Assembly (NCBI RefSeq): GCF_000702665.1
Contig: NZ_JNJA01000005.1
Coordinates: 124,001 to 188,000, forward strand
DNA from: Solidesulfovibrio alcoholivorans DSM 5433
GTDB lineage: Bacteria > Desulfobacterota > Desulfovibrionia > Desulfovibrionales > Desulfovibrionaceae
Direction: 5' to 3'
DNA length: 64,000 nt
The notes beneath the pieces were generated by a model that was given only the letters and a program-made list of their open reading frames with translations, was not told where the DNA came from and searched no databases. Below are positions 58,318 to 64,000 of the stretch, one piece after another. The position numbers and the translations under genes were made by a program. Positions within the stretch are counted from its first letter, which is position 1. Every line of letters begins with the position of its first letter.

Positions 58318-59418
58318 TCAGGGCTGGCGCTTGCCCGAGACGAGTTCCAGGAGCTTCCAGCCCTCGTCGGAGAAGTCGCCTTCGGTGTCGGACAGAAACA
58401 CCACGCCGGCCCCGTCCTCGGGCGAAAGCAGCACCAGCGCGAAATAGCCCCCGGAGCGGCCGGCGTGGAGCACGTACTCCTTGCCGCCGAAGTTCATGAT
58501 GTTCCAGAAGAGGCCGATGTAGAGCGTGGGAATGGACGAGACGTGCTTGCGCGGCAGTTGGGCCAGCTTCATGGCCGGCAAAAGCGGCGAGGGCAGGATG
58601 CCGAGGTTGGCCGCGGCGTAGGTGAGCATGTCTTCGGCCGTGGAGCGGAAGGCCCCGGCTCCTTCGAGCCCGGTCACGTCCCAGTTGGGCAGCAGGCTGC
58701 CGTCTGCGGCATGGGCCCGGGTCATGCGCGCGGCCTGGTCGGGGCTTAGGGTAATCGTTGTGTCGCGCAGGAAAAGTGGCGCGCACAGGCGCGTTTTGAC
58801 GAGCGTTTCGTAGTCCGTGTCCCACAGCCGCGCGAGCAGCATGCCCAGGGCGCCGGCGGCGGTGTTGCTGTAATAGAAGTTCTGGCCGACGGGCGCGATC
58901 GGCTTGGCCGTGCGCAGGTAGTCCAGGAGCAGGGCGGTGGAATAACCGGCCATGGGATTGCGCGGGTCCTTGGAGGGCAGGTTGGACGGCGTTTCGGGCA
59001 GGCCCGAGGTGTGGGTGGCGAGGTCGAGCAGGCTCACCCAGAAAAGCGGCGAGTCCTTGGCGATGACGTCCTGGGGCAGATAGAGCCGCATGGGGTCGGT
59101 GACGCGCACGCGCCCCGCCATGATTGCCTGCGCCAGCATCTGGCCGGTGAAGGTCTTGGTGATGGAGCCGAGCTCGAACAGCGTGCGCCCGTCCGGGGGC
59201 GGGTCGTTTTTGCCCTCGCCGAAATGCCCGAAGCCGTAGACCGCCCGTCCCTGGGGGCTGACGAAGCCTACCACCAGGCCGTGGACACGGCCGGACGCCG
59301 TCAATTTGCCGACGACTTGCGCCGTGGCCTGGGCGCTCGGCAGGGCCCTGGGCCGCGCCGCCGCGGCCGAGGCGGGAAGGCAGGCGAGCAGGAGCAGGGC
59401 GACAAACAGGATGCGCAT
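58318..59418 (-). CDS. Secreted serine beta-lactamase-family hydrolase
   Basis: A 366-residue protein with a signal peptide (LFVALLLLACLPASAAA) and the class C beta-lactamase/esterase fold. The nucleophile SxxK is in LGSITKTFTG, the YxN-type in NFYYSNTAAG, and the third motif is near LHAGRSGGYF. It could be an esterase, a D-amino peptidase or a penicillin-binding-type enzyme; lactam resistance is only one option. It lies in the same direction as the DUF523/DUF1722 gene, 15 bp downstream of it. Confidence 0.85.
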   Translation of the reverse strand: MRILFVALLLLACLPASAAAARPRALPSAQATAQVVGKLTASGRVHGLVVGFVSPQGRAVYGFGHFGEGKNDPPPDGRTLFELGSITKTFTGQMLAQAIMAGRVRVTDPMRLYLPQDVIAKDSPLFWVSLLDLATHTSGLPETPSNLPSKDPRNPMAGYSTALLLDYLRTAKPIAPVGQNFYYSNTAAGALGMLLARLWDTDYETLVKTRLCAPLFLRDTTITLSPDQAARMTRAHAADGSLLPNWDVTGLEGAGAFRSTAEDMLTYAAANLGILPSPLLPAMKLAQLPRKHVSSIPTLYIGLFWNIMNFGGKEYVLHAGRSGGYFALVLLSPEDGAGVVFLSDTEGDFSDEGWKLLELVSGKRQP

Positions 59419-59433
59419 GCGGTGTTTCCGGGG

Positions 59434-60393
59434 TTAGACGTGATTGCGCAGTTTGAGCTCCACGGGATGGGGATGGAGGTATGCCTGGGCCAGGAGATAG
59501 TCCACCTGGAACTTGCGCGCGTAATGGGCGCAAAGGGTCACGGGCACGACCAGGGGCACGAGGCCCGTGCGGTAGTCGCGGATGACGGCCTGCAACTCCG
59601 CCTTGTCGTCCGCGTCGAGGAACTTCTTGAAATAGCCGGCGATGTGCTCGAGCACGTTGGCGTGCTTGGCCGGGGTCGCGGGCAGGCTCAAGGTGCGCAT
59701 GAGCACGGTCTCGTAGGATGCGCGCAGGGCGTCGGCGGGCCAGTTCTTCGCTTCGGCCGTGAGCCTGCCGAGCTGGCGGGCCATCTCCGGACTGTGCGAC
59801 ATGAGCAGCAGCTTGTTGGTCGCGGTGAAGGCGACGAGCCGGGCGGGAAGGCCCGTGCGGCCGTCGCCGGCAAGGGTCGCGCGCCAGCGGTCGAGGGTGA
59901 AGATGCGCTCGATGAAGTTTTCCCGCAGCCGGTCGTCGTGCAGGCGGCCCTCTTCCTCAACGGGGAGCAGGGGGAAGGCGTCCATGAAGACCCGTGCGAA
60001 AAGGCCGGTGCCGCGCGGGGCCGGCGTGCCCTTTTCGCCGTAGACTTTCACCCGGGCCATGCCGCTCGACGGGGATTTGGCCTTGAAAATGAAGCCGCGG
60101 AGATCTTCGCCTCCGAGTTCGCGCACCCGGCGCAAGGCCCAGACGCGCATGCGCTCCGTGAGGTCCACGCCCGATTTTATCGTCACCAGGCGTGGGGCCT
60201 CGGGATCGCCGACAAGGCGCATGGCCTCGCGCGGCACGCCCAGGCCGCACTCCACCTCCGGGCACACGGGGACGAACTCGAAGAATTTCCCCAGTGTTTC
60301 CACGACGTATGCATCGCGTTTGTGCCCGCCGTCGTAGCGCACGTTCTGCCCGAGCAGGCAGGCGCTCACCCCCACACGGATCGTCTCCGCCAT
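59434..60393 (-). CDS. DUF523/DUF1722 protein (YbgA-type)
   Basis: A 319-residue fusion of DUF523 (residues 1-150: VGVSACLLGQNVRYDGGHKRD, VCPEVECGLGVPREAMRLV, AKSPSSG) and DUF1722 (about 190-310: HSPEMARQLGRLTAEA, YLLAQAYLHPHP). The cysteines in DUF523 (SACLLG, VCPEVECGLG) could bind metal or iron-sulfur. Function is not established; in other bacteria such proteins have been linked to stress or DNA repair-like contexts. GGAGGG precedes the ATG. Confidence 0.85.
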   Translation of the reverse strand: MAETIRVGVSACLLGQNVRYDGGHKRDAYVVETLGKFFEFVPVCPEVECGLGVPREAMRLVGDPEAPRLVTIKSGVDLTERMRVWALRRVRELGGEDLRGFIFKAKSPSSGMARVKVYGEKGTPAPRGTGLFARVFMDAFPLLPVEEEGRLHDDRLRENFIERIFTLDRWRATLAGDGRTGLPARLVAFTATNKLLLMSHSPEMARQLGRLTAEAKNWPADALRASYETVLMRTLSLPATPAKHANVLEHIAGYFKKFLDADDKAELQAVIRDYRTGLVPLVVPVTLCAHYARKFQVDYLLAQAYLHPHPVELKLRNHV

Positions 60394-60407
60394 TATTCCC
60401 TCCCTCT

Positions 60408-60480
60408 CCCCCCACCCCCTTCGAGGGGGTCCGGGGGGGAATCATTCCCCCCGGCGGGGCCCGGGGCAGCGCCCCGGTCT
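60408..60480 (-). repeat. Palindromic intergenic repeat, copy 9 (variant)
   Basis: On the minus strand CCGGGGCGCTGCCCCGG is followed by CGGGGGGAATGATTCCCCCC and GGACCCCCTCG, the last part shared with copies 2 and 7. Unlike the others it lies upstream of genes on both sides, between two divergent starts. Confidence 0.6.
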
Positions 60481-60598
60481 TCTCTCCTCTTCCCTTCCCC
60501 TCCGCGCTTGCTTGGCGCGGGGGAACCGGCTAAAGGCGAACTGGCCTTCGGGCAGTTTACGGGGTTTGGCCCGGCATGGGAAGCGAACGGAGGCTTTC

Positions 60599-61243
60599 TT
60601 GAATCATGTGCTGGAGGGGCTTTGCCGCCCCACGACCATATTTTTCGATTTCGGCGGCGTGCTGGCCGAGGAGGGCTTTCGCGCGGCCTTGCTCGCCATC
60701 GCCCGGGAGACCGGCCGCGATCCTGACGTGCTCGAACCGCTGGCCTACGAGATGGCCTGGAGCACGGGCTTCGTGGTCGGCGGCTGCGACGAGGCCGGCT
60801 TCTGGCGGGCGTTTCGCGAGGCCACGGGCATCACGGCCGACGACGCGTGGCTGACGGAAACGGTGCTGTCGCGTTTCACCCTGCGGCCGCGCATGTTCGC
60901 CCTGGCCGACGCCGCACGGGCCGCCGGCATCCGGACCGCGATTTTAAGCGACCAGACCGAGTGGCTGGGCCGCCTCGACGCCCGCCACGGCATTTTTTCC
61001 CATTTCGACGCGGTGTTCAACAGCTACCACCACGGCGTGAGCAAGCGCGACGCCGCCTTTTTCGAGCTGGCGCTCGCCGCCATGGGGGCCAAGGCCGAGA
61101 CGTCGCTTTTCATCGACGATGCGCCGCGCAACGTGGAACTGGCCGCGTCGCTTGGCTTTTCCACCATCCTTTACCGCGACGAGGCCGGTTTCTTCCGTGA
61201 TTTCGCCGATGTCTGTCCGACCCTTGGAGTCCCGCGTGTATAA
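60599..61243 (+). CDS. HAD-superfamily hydrolase
   Basis: A 214-residue HAD hydrolase. Motif I is FDFGGVLAEEG (the DxG form typical of one subgroup), motif II serine is in TAILSDQTEW, motif III lysine in YHHGVSKRDAAFF, and motif IV FIDDAPRNVELA. It cleaves phosphate or related bonds of an unknown small molecule. The start is TTG at 60599 with GGAGG 5 nt upstream (GTG at 60608 also possible). It overlaps the start of the psd gene, so it is part of a phospholipid operon; a lipid-phosphate substrate is a guess from context. Confidence 0.8.
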   Translation: MNHVLEGLCRPTTIFFDFGGVLAEEGFRAALLAIARETGRDPDVLEPLAYEMAWSTGFVVGGCDEAGFWRAFREATGITADDAWLTETVLSRFTLRPRMFALADAARAAGIRTAILSDQTEWLGRLDARHGIFSHFDAVFNSYHHGVSKRDAAFFELALAAMGAKAETSLFIDDAPRNVELAASLGFSTILYRDEAGFFRDFADVCPTLGVPRV

Positions 61244-61880
61244 TCCCCTCTTCGGTCTGGCCCGCGACGGCCTGCCCATCATTGGCCTGTGCGCCCTGGC
61301 GACCCTTGTCGCGGCGCTTTTGCGCTGGCCCGTTCCCGCCGTGGCGCTGCTTCTGCTCACGGCGTTTTGCCTCAATTTTTTTCGCGACCCGGACCGTGCC
61401 GCACCGACCGGCCCCGGCATCGCCGTGGCCCCGGCCGACGGCGTGGTCTGCAAGATGGGCGAGGCGGCCGATCCCCTGACCGGCGAGATGCGGCAGGTGG
61501 TGTGCATCTTCATGAACGTGTTCAACGTCCACGTGAACCGCGCGGTCGTTGACGGTACGGTGACGGAAGTGCGCTACATCCCGGGAAAATTTTTCAATGC
61601 CTCCTTCGACAAGGCCTCCACGGACAACGAGCGCAACGTCCTTGGCCTGCGCGGCGCCGACGGCGGGCAGTGGTCCGTGGTGCAGATCGCGGGGCTGATC
61701 GCGCGGCGCATCGTGTGCAAGGCCGCGCCCGGCGACAGCCTCAAGCGCGGCGAGCGCTACGGCATGATCAAGTTCGGCTCGCGGCTTGACGTCTATTTGC
61801 CGCGTGGTTATCATCCGGCCGTCACAATGGGGCAGAAGACCATGGCGGGCGTCACCGTCCTGGCGCAAAAGGACGACTGA
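61236..61880 (+). CDS. psd: Phosphatidylserine decarboxylase proenzyme (short form)
   Basis: A 214-residue short-type decarboxylase that makes phosphatidylethanolamine from phosphatidylserine at the inner membrane. Visible features are a hydrophobic N-terminal helix pair, CLNFFRDPDRAAP, the conserved histidine in NVFNVHVNRAVVDG and the self-cleavage region MIKFGSRLDVYLP, where the Gly-Ser bond is cut to create the pyruvoyl cofactor. The start is taken as GTG 61236 (GGAG 7 nt upstream), overlapping the HAD stop codon; ATG 61209 is an alternative. It is followed by pssA, which makes its substrate. Confidence 0.92.
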   Translation: MYNPLFGLARDGLPIIGLCALATLVAALLRWPVPAVALLLLTAFCLNFFRDPDRAAPTGPGIAVAPADGVVCKMGEAADPLTGEMRQVVCIFMNVFNVHVNRAVVDGTVTEVRYIPGKFFNASFDKASTDNERNVLGLRGADGGQWSVVQIAGLIARRIVCKAAPGDSLKRGERYGMIKFGSRLDVYLPRGYHPAVTMGQKTMAGVTVLAQKDD

Positions 61881-61893
61881 AGCCGCACCCCAT

Positions 61894-61919
61894 TTCAAAA
61901 ATACGGCTGTATTTTTGAA
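61894..61919 (+). promoter_or_regulatory. Perfect inverted repeat between psd and pssA
   Basis: TTCAAAAATAC (61894-61904) and GTATTTTTGAA (61909-61919) are perfect 11-bp complements around GGCT. The AT content stands out from the GC-rich surroundings. It could be a regulator's operator or an RNA hairpin; no T-run typical of a terminator follows. Confidence 0.5.
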
Positions 61920-61994
61920 GGAAAATTGTCGAGCCCGGTGTCCCGGCAATGCGGGAAACGCATTGCGAGGATGCCGGTCCTGAAGCCGGACCCG

Positions 61995-62768
61995 ATGGAA
62001 GAAGAGCAGATCAGCAAAAGCAAAGCGCGCAGGAGCGTCTACATCCTGCCCAACCTGTTTACCATGGCGAGCCTTTTCGCCGGGTTTCTGGGCGCGCTTT
62101 GGGCCATCGAGGGCCGTTTCGACATGACCTGCCTGGCCATCCTTTTTTCCTGCCTCTTCGACGGCCTCGACGGCAAGGTCGCCCGGCTCACGGGCACCAG
62201 CAGCGATTTCGGCGTCCAGTTCGATTCGCTCTCCGATCTCGTGGCCTTCGGCGTCACCCCGGCGATCATGGTCTACCAGTGGCAGCTCGCCCCCTTCGGC
62301 CGCCTGGGCATCCTGGCTTCGTTCATGCTCGTGGCCTGCGGGGCGCTTCGGCTCGCGCGCTTCAACGTCATGTCCGGCAAGACCGTGACCTCCAAGAAGT
62401 TCTTCGTCGGCCTGCCCATCCCGGCAGCCGGCTGCATGCTCGCGCTTTTCTACATGTTCGAGCGCTACCTGCCCGCCGAAATCGCCGCCGTGGTCATGCC
62501 CAAGGCCTGCCTCGCCCTCGTCTACGCCCTGTCCTTCCTCATGGTCAGCCGCGTGCGCTACGCCTCCTTCAAGGAATTCGGGCTGGTCAAGGCCCACCCC
62601 TTCAGCGCCATGGTCACGGCCATGCTCCTCTTCGTCGTGGTGGCCTCCGAGCCCTGGCTCATGGGCTTCCTGCTCTTCTCCGCCTACCTCCTCTCCGGTC
62701 CCTTCTACACCTTCTTCGTTCTGCCGCGCCGCGCCAAGCTACGGGAGCCCCTCCAGGAGCTCTCATAA
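61995..62768 (+). CDS. pssA: CDP-diacylglycerol--serine O-phosphatidyltransferase
   Basis: A 257-residue integral membrane enzyme that makes phosphatidylserine from CDP-diacylglycerol and serine. The CDP-alcohol phosphotransferase signature is exact: DGLDGKVARLTG then GVQFDSLSDLVAFG (D-G-x2-A-R-x8-G-x3-D-x3-D). Six or more hydrophobic helices follow. The ATG at 61995 gives MEEEQISKSKARR; ATG 61971 is an alternative. It is downstream of psd, giving the two steps of phosphatidylethanolamine synthesis. Confidence 0.93.
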   Translation: MEEEQISKSKARRSVYILPNLFTMASLFAGFLGALWAIEGRFDMTCLAILFSCLFDGLDGKVARLTGTSSDFGVQFDSLSDLVAFGVTPAIMVYQWQLAPFGRLGILASFMLVACGALRLARFNVMSGKTVTSKKFFVGLPIPAAGCMLALFYMFERYLPAEIAAVVMPKACLALVYALSFLMVSRVRYASFKEFGLVKAHPFSAMVTAMLLFVVVASEPWLMGFLLFSAYLLSGPFYTFFVLPRRAKLREPLQELS

Positions 62769-62894
62769 TACCGTCATTCCCTTTCTGACATCGCTTGTCA
62801 TCGTCCGGGGCCTCGGCTAACCAACATTCGCTGTTGCGCGCCGTCAGGCCGGCACATCCCGCGCCCGTTGCGGGACATTAAAGGGAGAATCTCC

Positions 62895-64000
62895 ATGCCC
62901 GACGAAAACAGGGTATACATTTTTGACACCACGCTCCGGGACGGCGAACAGTCGCCCGGGGCCACCATGACCCGCGAGGAAAAAGTCCGCATGGCCCGCC
63001 AGCTGGAAACGCTCGGCGTGGACGTGATCGAGGCCGGCTTTCCGGCCGCAAGCGTCGGCGACTTCGAAGCCGTGGCCGCCATCGCCGAAGCCGTGGAAAA
63101 ACCCGTGGTCGCGGCCTTGTGTCGGGCGCTGCCCGCGGACATCGACCGAGGCTACGAGGCGATCAAAAACGCCAAACGCAAGCGCATCCACACTTTCCTC
63201 GCCACCTCGGCCCTGCACATGGAGCACAAGCTCGGCAAGACCCCGGCGCAGGTGCTGGAGATGGCCGAGGCGGCCGTGCGCCATGCCGTATCCAAAGGCG
63301 TCGAGGTCCAGTTTTCGGCCGAGGACGCCTCGCGCTCCGATCGCGAATTCCTGGTTGAAGTCTGCAACCGCGTGATCGCCGCGGGCGCGACCATCGTCAA
63401 CATCCCCGATACCGTGGGCTACGCCCAGCCCGCCGAATTCGCGGACCTCATCCGCCACCTCCTGGCCACGGTCGCAGGCGCGGGCAACGTCACCTTCGCC
63501 GTGCACTGCCACAACGACCTCGGCCTCGGCGTGGCCAACACCCTGGCCGCGCTGCACGCCGGCGCGCGCCAGGCGGAAGTGACGCTCTCCGGCATCGGCG
63601 AGCGCGCCGGCAACGCGTCCCTCGAACAGGTGGTCATGGGCCTCGTCACCCGGCCCAACTACTACAACCTGACCACGGGCATCGTCACCGAGGAGCTTTT
63701 CCCCTCGTGCCGCCGCCTCTCCGGCATCATCGGCCAGCCCATACCGCCCTATGCGCCGATCATCGGCCGCAACGCCTTTGCCCACGAGTCCGGCATCCAT
63801 CAGCACGGCGTGCTGAAGGACCGCCGTACCTATGAGATCATGACGGCCGAGCACATCGGCCGCAAGGGCGCGGTGGTCGTGCTCGGCAAGCACTCCGGCC
63901 GCCATGCCCTGGACGCCAAGGTCAAGGAACTCAACTACAAGCTCACCGATGACGAGCTCAAGATCGTCTTCGACGCGGTCAAGGAACTGGCCGACCGCAA
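62895..64000 (+). CDS. leuA: 2-Isopropylmalate synthase, 5' part
   Basis: The window ends inside this gene; 368 codons are visible. It condenses acetyl-CoA with 2-oxoisovalerate, the first step of leucine synthesis. The TIM-barrel signatures are complete: IFDTTLRDGEQSPG, AVHCHNDLGLGVANT and GIGERAGNASLEQVV, with the ESGIHQHGVL loop. AAGGGAGA precedes the ATG at 62895. In its leader a small hairpin (TCCCGC 62857-62862 with GCGGGA 62870-62875) is present, but no leucine-codon leader peptide is seen. It is in line with psd-pssA, a neighbourhood I recall from Desulfovibrio. Confidence 0.95.
   Translation, partial: MPDENRVYIFDTTLRDGEQSPGATMTREEKVRMARQLETLGVDVIEAGFPAASVGDFEAVAAIAEAVEKPVVAALCRALPADIDRGYEAIKNAKRKRIHTFLATSALHMEHKLGKTPAQVLEMAEAAVRHAVSKGVEVQFSAEDASRSDREFLVEVCNRVIAAGATIVNIPDTVGYAQPAEFADLIRHLLATVAGAGNVTFAVHCHNDLGLGVANTLAALHAGARQAEVTLSGIGERAGNASLEQVVMGLVTRPNYYNLTTGIVTEELFPSCRRLSGIIGQPIPPYAPIIGRNAFAHESGIHQHGVLKDRRTYEIMTAEHIGRKGAVVVLGKHSGRHALDAKVKELNYKLTDDELKIVFDAVKELADR

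Noticed and set aside
61926..61994. TTG start for pssA at 61926
   Set aside because: The added residues are not membrane-like or family-like and no ribosome-binding site supports it; ATG 61995 or 61971 fits better.

Overview
The window (about 64 kb, GC-rich throughout) reads as ordinary chromosome of a sulfate-reducing deltaproteobacterium of the Desulfovibrio / Solidesulfovibrio type. The main evidence is a complete dsrC with the C-terminal two-cysteine arm of dissimilatory sulfite reduction. Gene blocks also match what I remember of Desulfovibrio gene order: tig-clpP-clpX-lon, a birA / carboxylase / PEP-synthase-like trio, yebC-ruvC-ruvA-ruvB-thyX next to a second dnaA-like gene, and psd-pssA-leuA. 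That placement rests on family knowledge and recalled synteny; no database was searched. I see no rRNA, CRISPR array, transposase or prophage.

Layout. 1-4.2 kb: end of a polyprenyl-phosphate sugar transferase, a 3D-domain exported protein, an M23 peptidase-like protein and isocitrate dehydrogenase. 4.4-9.5 kb: hydantoinase/oxoprolinase subunits A and B, separated by a glycosyltransferase-like gene and an AT-rich membrane-protein gene. 9.7-15.7 kb: trigger factor, ClpP, ClpX and Lon. 15.9-25.5 kb: cca, birA, a biotin carboxylase of the pyruvate carboxylase family and a long PEP-synthase-like enzyme. 25.7-35.1 kb: a second M23 peptidase, an MscS-type channel, a glutamate-receptor-like potassium channel and an RND efflux pair. 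35.4-39.7 kb: small and poorly known genes (NlpC/P60-like, PilZ, degenerate ImmA-like, EcsC) and rlmE. 39.8-45.4 kb: yebC, ruvCAB, thyX and a DnaA paralogue. 45.6-51.9 kb: a sensor kinase, a UPF0280 protein, a glycosyltransferase, a MoaE-like protein and a large zinc-knuckle membrane protein. 52.1-55.6 kb: dsrC, a YcaO-TPR protein, a methyltransferase and tRNA-Gly/tRNA-Cys. 56-60.4 kb: Hsp20, a glycosyltransferase, a serine hydrolase and a DUF523/DUF1722 protein. 60.6-64 kb: HAD hydrolase, psd, pssA and the start of leuA.

How genes work together. Trigger factor, ClpXP and Lon form a protein-quality block. BirA probably biotinylates the carboxylase two genes' worth of carbon flow depends on, and the adjacent PEP-synthase-like enzyme would make PEP, so the trio looks like a pyruvate/PEP/oxaloacetate node. 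RuvABC resolves Holliday junctions, and psd with pssA makes phosphatidylethanolamine. A dispersed palindromic intergenic repeat occurs about nine times, usually just downstream of a gene and in the same orientation as it.

Most worth a second look: the dsrC / YcaO-TPR / methyltransferase neighbourhood; the zinc-knuckle protein; the divergent DnaA paralogue; the carboxylase with an altered carboxyltransferase signature and a C-terminal zinc ribbon, beside a PEP synthase with a helical insertion; the GluR0-like channel directly after MscS; and the M23 paralogue that has lost both catalytic histidines.
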